Positions 8,677-16,954 of a DNA stretch of 64,000 nt are shown here, in pieces. The position numbers were made by a program, and so were the translations under genes. The DNA lies in NCBI RefSeq assembly GCF_013761175.1, contig NZ_JACDUR010000001.1, positions 682,001 to 746,000 of the forward strand. The letters run 5' to 3'. The stretch's first letter is position 1. Every line of letters begins with the position of its first letter. The notes beneath the pieces are model-generated. The model was not told the origin of the DNA, ran no database searches, and saw only the letters and a program-made list of their open reading frames with translations. This stretch comes from Nonomuraea soli (GTDB lineage: Bacteria > Actinomycetota > Actinomycetes > Streptosporangiales > Streptosporangiaceae).

Positions 8677-9417
8677 ATGACGAAGGAGAAGGCGCAGCAG
8701 CGGCGCGATCAGCTCGCCAAGATGCGCGCCCAGCAGCGAGCCAAGGATCGCCGTGGCGCGATGCTCATGTGGGGAGCAGGCGGCCTCGTCATCGTGCTTC
8801 TCGTTGGATTGGTCGGTTTCTACCTGGTGAGGCAGGCGCAGCTCACGAACCTCGACGCCGCCATCTCCAAGAAGTACGAAGGCAGCCAGCACGTCTGGGA
8901 AGCCGTCAAGTACGAGGAGAACCCGCCGATCGGCGGCCCGCACAACAACCTGTGGCAGCAGTGCGACATCTACGACAAGCCCATCCACAACGAGCACGGC
9001 GTGCACTCCCTGGAGCACGGCGCGGTGTGGATCACCTACCGCTCCGACCTGCCCAAGGCCCAGGTCGACAAGATCAAGGAGATCGCCTCCTCCACGGGCC
9101 AGCAGGACTTCATGCTCGTCAGCCCGGTCCAGGACCTGCCCTCGCCCATCGTGGCCAGCTCGTGGGGTCACCAGCTGAAGTTCGCGTCGCTGGAGGAGGA
9201 GCGCCTGGCGGCGTTCATCAAGAAGTTCCAGAACGGCCCCGACACTCCTGAGCCCGGCGCCACCTGCGGCGGCCAGTACGCGGTGACCACCACCGCCGAC
9301 CAGGCGCCGCTCCCGCCGGAGCCGCAGCCGGAGGCCACCGCGACGCCGAGCGTCCAGCCCTCCGCCCAGCCGTCGGCCGAGGCCTCCGCCTCGCCGTCGC
9401 CGTCCGAGTCCAGGTAG
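8677..9417 (+). CDS. DUF3105 membrane-anchored protein
   Basis: Protein of 246 residues with a short basic cytoplasmic N-terminus, one membrane segment (WGAGGLVIVLLVGLVGFYLV, residues ~29-48) and an extracytoplasmic DUF3105 domain. Conserved features include NLWQQCDIYDKPI and the histidine-rich HNEHGVHSLEHGAVW, which could bind metal. The last ~50 residues are a Pro/Ala/Ser/Glu-rich tail likely to be disordered. ATG 8677 follows GGAGG (8668-8672) by four bases. It is divergent from the DUF305 gene across about 100 bases with AT-rich sequence and a separated CGTATA/TATACG dyad (8599-8628). Function unknown. Confidence 0.9.
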   Translation: MTKEKAQQRRDQLAKMRAQQRAKDRRGAMLMWGAGGLVIVLLVGLVGFYLVRQAQLTNLDAAISKKYEGSQHVWEAVKYEENPPIGGPHNNLWQQCDIYDKPIHNEHGVHSLEHGAVWITYRSDLPKAQVDKIKEIASSTGQQDFMLVSPVQDLPSPIVASSWGHQLKFASLEEERLAAFIKKFQNGPDTPEPGATCGGQYAVTTTADQAPLPPEPQPEATATPSVQPSAQPSAEASASPSPSESR

Positions 9418-9419
9418 GG

Positions 9420-10529
9420 CTAGCCTTCCTCGAAGGGCACCCACCCGAGTCCGTGCGCCTGCGCGACCGGCTCGCTGGTGAGGTGCCCTTCGTGTGTGCT
9501 CAGCCCCCTGGCCAGCGCCTGGTCCTCGCCCAGCGCCTGCCGCCAGCCCAGGTCGGCGATGGCCAGCGCGTAGGGCAGCGTCACGTTGGTCAGCGCGTAC
9601 GTCGAGGTGTGCGGCACCGCTCCCGGCATGTTGGCCACGCAGTAGAACAGCGACTCGTGCACCCGGTAGGTGGGCTCGGCGTGCGTGGTGGGACGTGAGT
9701 CCTCGAAGCAGCCGCCCTGGTCGATGGAGATGTCGACGAGCACCGAGCCGGGCTTCATGTGCGAGACCAGCTCGTTGCTCACCAGCGTCGGCGCCTTGGC
9801 GCCCGGCACCAGCACCGCGCCGATGACCAGGTCGGCCTCCATGACCGCCTTCTGGATCTCCAGCGCGTTGGAGGCCACCGTCTGGCAGTGGCCCTGGTAG
9901 ATGGCGTCGGCGTGGCGGAGCTTGTCGATGTCGCGGTCGATGAGCAGGACCTCGGCCTGCATGCCGAGCGCGATGGCGGCCGCGTTCATGCCCGAGACGC
10001 CGGCGCCGATGACCACGACGTGCGCGGCACGCACGCCTGACACCCCACCCATCAGCACGCCGCGCCCGCCCTCGGGACGCATCAGGTGGTAGGCGCCGAC
10101 CTGCGGCGCGAGCCGCCCGGCGACCTCCGACATGGGCGCCAGCAGCGGCAGCCGCCCGTCGTCCGTCTGGACGGTCTCGTAGGCGACGGCGGTGACGCCC
10201 GAGTCGAGCAGCGCCCTGGTGCACGCCTCGGAGGCGGCCAGATGCAGGTAGGTGAAGAGCACCTGGTCCTTGCGCAGGCGGTGGTACTCCTCGGCGATGG
10301 GCTCCTTGACCTTCAGGATCAGGTCGCCCTCGCCCCAGACGTCGTCGGGGCCGGGCAGGATGACGGCGCCCGCCTGTTCGAAATAGGCGTCGGGGATGGC
10401 CGACCCGGCTCCGGCGTCGTGTTCGACGAACACCTGGTGGCCGTGACGGACCAGTTCGTGGGCGCCGGCGGGGGTGAGGGCGACCCGATACTCGTGGTTC
10501 TTGACCTCGCGTGGGACTCCGACCTTCAT
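9420..10529 (-). CDS. ald: alanine dehydrogenase
   Basis: NAD-dependent L-alanine dehydrogenase (reversible conversion to pyruvate and ammonium), 369 residues, the normal family length. The N-terminus MKVGVPREVKNHEYRVAL is diagnostic. Substrate-binding Arg15, Lys near LILKVKEPI (~73) and catalytic His in YLHLAAS (~96) are in place. The NAD-binding motif GAGVSGMNAA sits mid-protein and the catalytic Asp is in VDISIDQGG. The start follows a strong GGGGAGG on the minus strand, seven bases away. The stop lies two bases beyond the DUF3105 stop (convergent). It probably has its own promoter in the short gap shared with the divergent Excalibur gene. Confidence 0.96.
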   Translation of the reverse strand: MKVGVPREVKNHEYRVALTPAGAHELVRHGHQVFVEHDAGAGSAIPDAYFEQAGAVILPGPDDVWGEGDLILKVKEPIAEEYHRLRKDQVLFTYLHLAASEACTRALLDSGVTAVAYETVQTDDGRLPLLAPMSEVAGRLAPQVGAYHLMRPEGGRGVLMGGVSGVRAAHVVVIGAGVSGMNAAAIALGMQAEVLLIDRDIDKLRHADAIYQGHCQTVASNALEIQKAVMEADLVIGAVLVPGAKAPTLVSNELVSHMKPGSVLVDISIDQGGCFEDSRPTTHAEPTYRVHESLFYCVANMPGAVPHTSTYALTNVTLPYALAIADLGWRQALGEDQALARGLSTHEGHLTSEPVAQAHGLGWVPFEEG

Positions 10530-10587
10530 AAAACCTCCCCTACCCGCGATTACCCGGCATTCGCCTCTCCTCGATAGGCTCGGGCGC

Positions 10588-11436
10588 GTGTCGACGATGG
10601 AGAACCCCCCGCCCGTCCAGGTCGAAGAGGCCGAAGACGCGACCAAGGCGAGCAAGTTCACCACCATCGTGCTGCTCTCCGCGCTCGTCCTCGTGATCGT
10701 CACCGCGGGCGTCCTCGGCACCGTGGCCGTGCTGATGACGCGCAACCCCGACAGCCCCCTGCTGGGCGGCAAGAAACCCGTCCAGCTGGCGCAGGGCATC
10801 CACTTCGCCCCGGTCACCGAGACCAAGCCCGCGTGCCCCGGCGAGCAGGCGGCGACGGACGCCAAGAACGTCTGCTACTTCCTGGCCGAGGGCGTCACCG
10901 TCACCGCCGTGCAGAAGATCGAGACGGTCTCGCTCGCCGGAGGCACCTACGGCGTGCGCATCGCCTTCGCCCCCGCCTTCCTGGAGCGCATGACCAACCT
11001 GACCGAGGAACTGGCCCGCGCGCAGCAGCAACTGGCGGTCGTGCTGGTCGACAACCCGCAGATGGTGCTGGCCGCGCCCCTGGTCACCCAGGCGCTCAAG
11101 GGCGACAGCCTCATGATCACCGGCTTCACCAAGGCCGAGGCCGACGCGCTGCGCGACTCGCTTCTCGGCGGGGCGGGCGCCACGCCGACGCCTTCGTCGC
11201 CGGTGTCGTCCGGCGCCTCTCCGACCCTGCCGCCGGTGCAGAGCACGAGCCCGCCGGTGGGAGCCACGACGCCCGCGGCGGTGCCCTCCGGTGCGCTCGA
11301 CCGCAGGTTCTCCAGCTGCCAGGAGGCCATCGACAACGGGTACGGCGGGCCGTACACCAAGGGCGTGCACCCGGAGTACTCCTGGTACCAGGACAAGGAC
11401 AACAACGGCGTGGCCTGCAACCCGGCCGACTTCTAG
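10588..11436 (+). CDS. membrane-anchored protein with SecDF-P1-like and C-terminal Excalibur domains
   Basis: Extracytoplasmic protein of about 282 residues anchored by one N-terminal membrane segment (TIVLLSALVLVIVTAGVLG, residues ~22-40). A middle region (YFLAEGVTVTAVQKIET...ITGFTKAEADALRDSLLGG) resembles the P1 head of SecD-type proteins. It is followed by a Pro/Ser/Thr linker and a C-terminal Excalibur calcium-binding motif (DKDNNGVACN). Two cysteines flank the Excalibur core, as is usual. GTG 10588 or ATG 10597 could start it; neither has a strong ribosome site. It diverges from ald and converges with the permease gene, overlapping by four bases. Confidence 0.75.
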   Translation: MSTMENPPPVQVEEAEDATKASKFTTIVLLSALVLVIVTAGVLGTVAVLMTRNPDSPLLGGKKPVQLAQGIHFAPVTETKPACPGEQAATDAKNVCYFLAEGVTVTAVQKIETVSLAGGTYGVRIAFAPAFLERMTNLTEELARAQQQLAVVLVDNPQMVLAAPLVTQALKGDSLMITGFTKAEADALRDSLLGGAGATPTPSSPVSSGASPTLPPVQSTSPPVGATTPAAVPSGALDRRFSSCQEAIDNGYGGPYTKGVHPEYSWYQDKDNNGVACNPADF

Positions 11437-12797
11437 CCGAACTGTCCCACGAAGAAGTACACGACGAAGATCAGCGACGTCACCCAGAGCAGCACCGGGA
11501 TCTCGCGAGGCTTGCCGGACGCGAGCTTGATGACCGTGTAGGAGATCACGCCCGCCGCCACGCCGTTGGTGATGCTGTAGGTGAACGGCATCAGCGCGAT
11601 CGTCAGGAACGCTGGCACGGCCATCTCCAGGTCGTCCCAGGGGATCGCCCGGCTCTGCGTCATCATCAGCGCGCCCACGAGCACCAGGGCGGGCGCCGCC
11701 GCCGCGGCGGGCACGACCGTGGCCAGCGGCGTGAACAGCAGCGTGAGGCAGAACATCGCACCCGTGACCACGCTGGCCAGACCGGTGCGCGCGCCCTCGC
11801 CGACACCCGCCGCCGACTCCACGAAGACGGTGTTGGCCGAGGCGCTCGCGGCGCCGCCCACCATGCCCGCGACGCCGTCCACGGTCAGGATCCTGCCCAG
11901 GCGCGGCACCCGGCCCCGCTCGTCGATCAGGCCCGCCTCGTCGCTGACGCCGATGATCGTGCCCATCGCGTCGAAGAAGCCCGACAGCACCAGGGTGAAC
12001 AGCACGACCGTGGCGGTGATCGCGCCCGCCCTGGCGAAGCCGCCGAACAGGTCGAACTGGCCGACCAGCCCGAAATCCGGCCAGGCGATGAGCGCGTCGG
12101 GCACTCGCGGCACGACCAGGCCCCACGTGGCGGGATCGATCGTGGCGACGGCGTTGACGACGATCGCGACCACGGCGGTGACGACGATGCTGATGAGGAT
12201 CGCGCCGGGGACCCTGCGCACGTACAGGGTGATCATGAGGAGCAGGCCGAAACAGAAGATCGCCACCGGCCAGCCCGTCAGGTGCCCGGTCGCGCCCAGT
12301 TGCAGGGGGGTGCCCGTGCCCTTGGCCACGAAGCCCGAGTCGACCAGGCCGATCAGCGCGATGAACAGGCCGATCCCCACCCCGATCGCGTGCTTGAGCG
12401 CGAGCGGGATGGCGTTCATGATCAGCTGGCGCAGCCCGGAGACCGCCAGCACGATGATGACGAGGCCCTCCAGGACCACCAGGCCCATCGCCTGGGCCCA
12501 CGTCATGAACGGCGCCGCCTGGTAGGCCACCACGGCGTTCAGCCCCAGCCCGGCGGCCACCCCGAACGGCGCGTTGCCGACCAGGGCCATCAGCAGCGTG
12601 CACAGCGCCGCCGCCAGGGCGGTGGAGGTGGTGAGCTGGGCCAGGTCCAGCTTGGCGCCGGTGACGTCGGTCGCCCCGCCCAGGATGATCGGGTTGAGCA
12701 GGATGATGTACGCCATCGCCATGAACGTGGTCAGGCCTCCGCGCACCTCGCGTGCGACGGTCGTGCCACGTGCGGACAGCTCGAAGAACCTGTCCAC
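11433..12797 (-). CDS. NCS2 purine permease (AzgA/PbuG type)
   Basis: Inner-membrane nucleobase:proton symporter of 454 residues, probably for adenine, guanine or hypoxanthine. The AzgA-family opening is clear: FELSARGTTVAREVRGGLTT then FMAMAYIILLNPIIL, followed by the GLGLNAVVAYQ signature of the substrate site. About 13 hydrophobic segments follow, with FFDAMGTIIGVSDEAG as the second conserved signature. GTG at 12797 is the start. The 5' leader contains a perfect 13-bp hairpin overlapping the purine-rich ribosome site (separate entry). The xanthine dehydrogenase subunit and PucR regulator further upstream support a role in purine salvage or catabolism. Confidence 0.92.
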   Translation of the reverse strand: MDRFFELSARGTTVAREVRGGLTTFMAMAYIILLNPIILGGATDVTGAKLDLAQLTTSTALAAALCTLLMALVGNAPFGVAAGLGLNAVVAYQAAPFMTWAQAMGLVVLEGLVIIVLAVSGLRQLIMNAIPLALKHAIGVGIGLFIALIGLVDSGFVAKGTGTPLQLGATGHLTGWPVAIFCFGLLLMITLYVRRVPGAILISIVVTAVVAIVVNAVATIDPATWGLVVPRVPDALIAWPDFGLVGQFDLFGGFARAGAITATVVLFTLVLSGFFDAMGTIIGVSDEAGLIDERGRVPRLGRILTVDGVAGMVGGAASASANTVFVESAAGVGEGARTGLASVVTGAMFCLTLLFTPLATVVPAAAAAPALVLVGALMMTQSRAIPWDDLEMAVPAFLTIALMPFTYSITNGVAAGVISYTVIKLASGKPREIPVLLWVTSLIFVVYFFVGQFG

Positions 12798-12834
12798 CGA
12801 TCATCCCCCTCCTGGCGTGCGAGGGGGATGATCG
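12798..12834 (-). promoter_or_regulatory. leader hairpin overlapping the permease ribosome-binding site
   Basis: CGATCATCCCCCT (12798-12810) and AGGGGGATGATCG (12822-12834) form a perfect 13-bp stem with an 11-base loop, ending one base from the GTG start of the NCS2 permease. On the mRNA the AGGAGGGGG ribosome site lies across the loop and the start-proximal arm, so the stem would sequester it. The element also lies 26 bases after the EF-hand stop codon and could act as a terminator or processing hairpin. It has no U-tract and no purine-riboswitch core. Confidence 0.7.
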
Positions 12835-12859
12835 TCGTCCTACCCGTTGCGGTGAGCGC

Positions 12860-13093
12860 CTACGCGCGCTCGTGCTTGCCGCCCCCGATCAGGGCGACGA
12901 ACTCGTCCAGGCCGATGAGGCCGTCACCGTCGCTGTCGGCGGCGGCGATGGCGCCCTCGATCTCCGCGTCGGACAGCCCGTCGGTGCCCATCGCCTCGTT
13001 CACCTTGCGGATCTCCTCGGCGGAGATCCGGCCGTTGCCGTCGGTGTCGAACCGCTCGAACTCCGCCTTGGCCGCGGCCTGCACATCAGACAT
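12860..13093 (-). CDS. small two-EF-hand calcium-binding protein
   Basis: Cytosolic calmodulin-like protein of 77 residues, almost entirely two EF-hands. Loop one is DTDGNGRISAEE (residues ~16-27) and loop two DSDGDGLIGLDE (residues ~53-64). Both have Asp at position 1, Gly at 6 and Glu at 12, so calcium binding is expected. It is preceded by an AGGATT ribosome site. It lies between the xanthine dehydrogenase subunit gene and the permease on the same strand with small gaps, so all three may form one transcript. A role in calcium buffering or signalling is inference. Confidence 0.92.
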   Translation of the reverse strand: MSDVQAAAKAEFERFDTDGNGRISAEEIRKVNEAMGTDGLSDAEIEGAIAAADSDGDGLIGLDEFVALIGGGKHERA

Positions 13094-13128
13094 CGCACAA
13101 TCCTCCCGTTAGTCAGGCGGGGGTCAAT

Positions 13129-15279
13129 CTACCGAAGTGCGATGTCCTGCGGGCGCAGGGGGACGCGGTGCAGGTCCAGACCTGTGGCATCGCGCACGGC
13201 CGCCATCACCGCCGGAGTCGAGGACAGGGTGGGCGGCTCGCCCGCACCGCGCAGGCCGTACGGGGCGTCCGGATCCGGGAACTCCATGACCTCGACCTGC
13301 ATGGGCGGCATGTCGAGGACGGTCGGGATGAGGTAGTCGGTGAACGACGGATTGAGCACCCTGCCGTCGCGGACCTGGATCTCCTCCATCAGCGCCAGCC
13401 CCAGCCCCTGGGCCGAGCCGCCGTGGATCTGGCCCTCCAGCGCGATCGGGTTGAGCGCCCTGCCCACGTCCTGCACGGCGTCCAGCGCGACGACCTTGAC
13501 CAGGCCCAGCTCGGTGTCCACGTCGACCACCGCGCGGTGCACGCACAACGCCAGCTGCGTGTGCGAGTCGCCCTGGCCGGTCACCGGGTCCAGCGGCACC
13601 GTCGGACGATGGCGGTACTCCCGCGTCTCCTCGATCGGGCCGAACCTCTCCACGGCCTGCGCCGGCGCCAGGCCCTTGCACCTCTCCCGTACGGCCAGGC
13701 AGGCCGCACGCACCGCCCCGCCCGTCACGTACGACTGACGCGAGGCGCTGGAGGAACCGGCCGAGCCCACCGAGGTGTCCGCGGTGGCCACCGTCACCCG
13801 CTCCACACCCAGCTCGGTGCGGGCGATCTGCGCCTGGACGGTCACCAGGCCCTGGCCCACCTCGGCGGCGGCGGTGTGCACGGTGACGTGGGGCTCGCCG
13901 TTGAGCAGCTCCAGGCGCACCCGGGCCGTCGAGTAGTCGTCGAAGCCCTCGGAGAAGCAGATGTTCTTGATGCCCACGCCGTAGCCGACGCCCCGCCGTA
14001 CGGACTCGCCGTGGGTCGTCTGCGAGACGCCGCCCGGCATCGAGCGCAGGTCGTCGTCGGCGGGGCCGGGCAGCGGCAGCGCCTCCAGCCTCTCCAGGAG
14101 CTCGGCCAGCGGCGCCGGGGAGTCGAGCAGCTGGCCCGTGGCAAGGCGCGAGCCCTGCTTGACGGCGTTCCTGCGGCGGATCTCCAGCGGCGTCAGGCCG
14201 CACGCCCTGGCCAGCCTGTCCATCTGCGACTCGTAGGCGAAGCACGCCTGCACCGCGCCGAACCCGCGCATCGCGCCGCACGGCGGGTTGTTGGTGTACA
14301 CGCCGATCGCGGTGACGTCGACGTTGTCGCATTCGTACGGCCCGACGCCCAGCGAGGCCGCGTTGCCCACCACGGCTGGCGAGGAGGAGCAGTAGGCGCC
14401 GCCGTCGAGCAGGATCTCGGCCTTGACGTAGACGAGCCTGCCCTCGCGCGTCGCCCCGTGCTCGTAACGCATGCGCGCGGGATGACGGTGCACGTGGCCG
14501 AAGAACGACTCCTCGCGGCTGTAGGAGATCTTGACGGGCCGGTTCAGCCTGAGCGCCAGCATGCAGGCGTGCACCTGCATCGACAGGTCCTCGCGCGCCC
14601 CGAACGCGCCGCCCACCCCTGCCAGCGTCAGCCGTACCTTCTCCGGCGCCAGCCCCAGGCACGGCGCCAGCTGGTCGCGGTCGACGTGCAGCCACTGGGT
14701 GGCGATGTAGAGGTCGACGCCGCCGTCCTCGGCGGGCACCGCCAGGCCGGACTCGGGGCCGAGCGGCGCCTGGTCCTGCATGCCCACCTCGTACTCGCCC
14801 GTGACGACCACGTCGGCGACGAAGGTCTCGCCCTTGGTGACCGGCTGCCTGCGCAGGACCCTGGTCGCCTTGGCGGGATCGGTGACGGCCTGCCGTACCT
14901 CGTAGTCGACGACGATCGCTGCCGCCGCGCGTCTGGCCGTCTCCGGGTGCTCCGCGGCGACCAGCGCCACCGGCTCGCCCTGGAAGTTGACCTCGTCGAT
15001 GGCCAGGACCGGCTGGTCCTTGTGCTCCAGGCCGTAGAACTTCTCGCCCGGCACGTCCTCGTGCGTCAGGACGGCCAGCACGCCGGGGATCTTCAGGGCG
15101 GGGCCGACGTCGATCGACCTGATCCTGGCCGACGGGTGCGGGCTGCGCAGCGTGACGCCCCAGACCATGCCGTCGAGCCACAGGTCGGAGGCGTAGGCGA
15201 ACTCCCCGGTGACCTTCAAGGTGGCGTCCGGCCTGGTGGTGCTGGCGCCGACGCCCTGCGAAACGGCGGTGTGCGTCAT
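13129..15279 (-). CDS. xanthine dehydrogenase-family molybdopterin subunit (orphan)
   Basis: Large molybdenum-cofactor subunit, 716 residues, of the xanthine dehydrogenase/aldehyde oxidase family, which hydroxylates purines or aldehydes. The N-terminal hammerhead domain (ATLKVTGEFAYASDLWLDG) is followed by cofactor-contact motifs GVGGAFGAREDLSMQVHACM, GAMRGFGAVQ and the C-terminal GAGE (near residue 685) carrying the catalytic Glu. Such enzymes need [2Fe-2S] and FAD partners, but neither is encoded nearby. PucR is transcribed divergently and a purine permease lies downstream, arguing for purine catabolism. The start at 15279 (MTHTAVSQGVG) opens near the divergent promoter region. Confidence 0.9.
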   Translation of the reverse strand: MTHTAVSQGVGASTTRPDATLKVTGEFAYASDLWLDGMVWGVTLRSPHPSARIRSIDVGPALKIPGVLAVLTHEDVPGEKFYGLEHKDQPVLAIDEVNFQGEPVALVAAEHPETARRAAAAIVVDYEVRQAVTDPAKATRVLRRQPVTKGETFVADVVVTGEYEVGMQDQAPLGPESGLAVPAEDGGVDLYIATQWLHVDRDQLAPCLGLAPEKVRLTLAGVGGAFGAREDLSMQVHACMLALRLNRPVKISYSREESFFGHVHRHPARMRYEHGATREGRLVYVKAEILLDGGAYCSSSPAVVGNAASLGVGPYECDNVDVTAIGVYTNNPPCGAMRGFGAVQACFAYESQMDRLARACGLTPLEIRRRNAVKQGSRLATGQLLDSPAPLAELLERLEALPLPGPADDDLRSMPGGVSQTTHGESVRRGVGYGVGIKNICFSEGFDDYSTARVRLELLNGEPHVTVHTAAAEVGQGLVTVQAQIARTELGVERVTVATADTSVGSAGSSSASRQSYVTGGAVRAACLAVRERCKGLAPAQAVERFGPIEETREYRHRPTVPLDPVTGQGDSHTQLALCVHRAVVDVDTELGLVKVVALDAVQDVGRALNPIALEGQIHGGSAQGLGLALMEEIQVRDGRVLNPSFTDYLIPTVLDMPPMQVEVMEFPDPDAPYGLRGAGEPPTLSSTPAVMAAVRDATGLDLHRVPLRPQDIALR

Positions 15280-15312
15280 CTACCGAGTACAGCACTACGG
15301 GATGGTCACTCC

Positions 15313-15340
15313 TATGTCACTACCGTTAAATAACGACATA
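15313..15340. promoter_or_regulatory. overlapping dyads between xdh subunit and pucR-type gene
   Basis: Two inverted repeats overlap here: TATGTC (15313-15318) with GACATA (15335-15340), and CGTTA-AA-TAACG (15324-15335). This AT-rich patch stands out from the flanking GC-rich coding DNA and lies between the divergent starts at 15279 and 15374. A TATATT (15361-15366) about eight bases before the regulator's ATG could be a -10 element for a leaderless transcript. PucR-family proteins commonly control adjacent purine genes, so the adjacent regulator is the natural ligand. This is inference. Confidence 0.5.
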
Positions 15341-15373
15341 TCTCGGCAACATGCTGCTTGTATATTCCTCCAA

Positions 15374-16954
15374 ATGCGGCTCAGCGACCTGTCCCCGCTG
15401 CGCGTCGAACTCCTGGCCGGAGACGCGGAGCGGGAGTTCACCTCGGTCTACGTCACCGACCTGCCCGACCCCGGGCGCTACCTGTCGGGTGGCGAACTGG
15501 TGCTGACCGGGCTCATGTGGTGGCACGCGCCCGGCGACTCGGCGCTCTTCGTCCGGCGGCTGCTGGACGCCGGGGTCGCGGCGCTGGGGGCGGGACAGGG
15601 GTGGCTCGGGCACGTGCCCGACGACCTGGTGGCCGCCTGTGCCTCGGCGGGGCTGCCGCTGATCGAGATCCCGGCGGACGTGTCGTTCCGGGCGGTGCTC
15701 GACCTCACGGCGCGGCGGCTGGCGGGCGACGCCAGGGAGGCGCTCGGCCGCCACCGGCGCCTCGTCGCCGCCGTGGCGGAGGGCGCGGACCTGCCGGAGC
15801 TGTTCGCGGCGATGGGAGTCACGGGCGCGGTGCTCTCGGCCACGGGCACCACCATCAGCACCACCGGCCCGGCACCCTCTGGCACCGCTGCGGAATCCGC
15901 CACCACCGTCACCACCGCCGCCACCGCCGCCACCGCCACCGTCACCGGCCCTGCCGCTCCGGCCCCTGTCATCGGCCCGGCTCCCGCCCCTGCCTTGTCC
16001 GATGCCGCCCTCGCCGACTCCGTTCGGCTGGCGCGGGCCTTCCTCGCCGCTCCTCGCCTGCCGTACCTCGTCTCCGGCCGCACCCTCTTCGCCGTGGGCC
16101 GCATGCCGCGCGCCGCCGGCTGGGTGCTGGTCGTCGACGGCGACTTCACCGACCGGGCCGACCTCGGCTACGAGCTCGCCTCCTGCGTCGCCCTCGTGCG
16201 CCGCCGCCTCGACGAGGGACGCCTGGTCGAGCGCCGCCTGCTGGCCGAGCTCCTCGACGCCCCCTCCGGCGCCCGCCTGGAGACCTGCGGCCTGTCCCGG
16301 GGCGACGCCTTCTGCGTCGTCTCGGCGACCTGCCCGCCCGAGGTCCTCGAAGAGCTCCTCGACCGCCACGTGGTCGCCGCCTCCGGCCCCGCCTCCACCG
16401 CGCACTCCGGCCCCGCCTCCGCCGCGCACTCCGTCGCCGTCGTCCCCGCCCCCGACCGTGCAGCCTGGGAGGCCGTCGCCGCCCGCCTCCGCTCCGCCCT
16501 GGCCGTCCTGTCCGACCCGTCCCTGCCCGGCCCCTCCCTGTCCGTCGGCCTCAGCGGCCGCCTCATCGGCGCCCCCGCCCTCCGCGGAGGCCTGGAGGAG
16601 GCGGGCCACGCCCGCGGCCTGGCCGAGTCACGCTCGGGCGGCGTGGTCACCAGCGACGAGATCTACACCCACGCCCTCCTCCTGGCCACCCTGCCGGGCG
16701 ACGTGCGACGCTCGTTCACCGGCCACCTGCTGGGCCCGCTGATCGACTACGACGCCGCCCACCAGTCGGAGCTCGTCCGCACCCTCGAGGTCTTCCTCGA
16801 CAGCGCCGGCTCCTGGCAGGTGTGCGGCGAACGCATGCACGTGCACGTCAACACGGTCAGGTACCGGATCAGGCGGGTGGAGGAGCTGACGGGCAGGGAT
16901 CTGTCGTCGATGGCGGACCGGGTCGACCTCTACCTGGCACTGCGCGCTAGATGA
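15374..16954 (+). CDS. PucR-family purine catabolism regulator
   Basis: Cytoplasmic transcription factor of 526 residues. The N-terminal PucR ligand domain (residues ~1-130: MRLSDLSPLRVELLAGDAER...LGHVPDDLVAACASAGLPLI) is followed by a GGDEF-like middle region and a C-terminal HTH_30 (VHVNTVRYRIRRVEELTG...ADRVDLYLALRAR). An insertion of Thr/Ala/Pro-rich low complexity encoded by near-perfect ACC/GCC triplets lies around 15845-16000. A 24-bp tandem duplication (16385-16432) gives two copies of a GPAS-AHS unit. No ribosome site precedes ATG 15374; a TATATT eight bases upstream suggests a leaderless mRNA. It probably controls the divergent xdh subunit. Confidence 0.9.
   Translation: MRLSDLSPLRVELLAGDAEREFTSVYVTDLPDPGRYLSGGELVLTGLMWWHAPGDSALFVRRLLDAGVAALGAGQGWLGHVPDDLVAACASAGLPLIEIPADVSFRAVLDLTARRLAGDAREALGRHRRLVAAVAEGADLPELFAAMGVTGAVLSATGTTISTTGPAPSGTAAESATTVTTAATAATATVTGPAAPAPVIGPAPAPALSDAALADSVRLARAFLAAPRLPYLVSGRTLFAVGRMPRAAGWVLVVDGDFTDRADLGYELASCVALVRRRLDEGRLVERRLLAELLDAPSGARLETCGLSRGDAFCVVSATCPPEVLEELLDRHVVAASGPASTAHSGPASAAHSVAVVPAPDRAAWEAVAARLRSALAVLSDPSLPGPSLSVGLSGRLIGAPALRGGLEEAGHARGLAESRSGGVVTSDEIYTHALLLATLPGDVRRSFTGHLLGPLIDYDAAHQSELVRTLEVFLDSAGSWQVCGERMHVHVNTVRYRIRRVEELTGRDLSSMADRVDLYLALRAR

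Noticed and set aside
12798..12834. Purine riboswitch ahead of the NCS2 permease
   Set aside because: Only one hairpin is present; no three-way junction or conserved loop sequence of the purine aptamer can be drawn.
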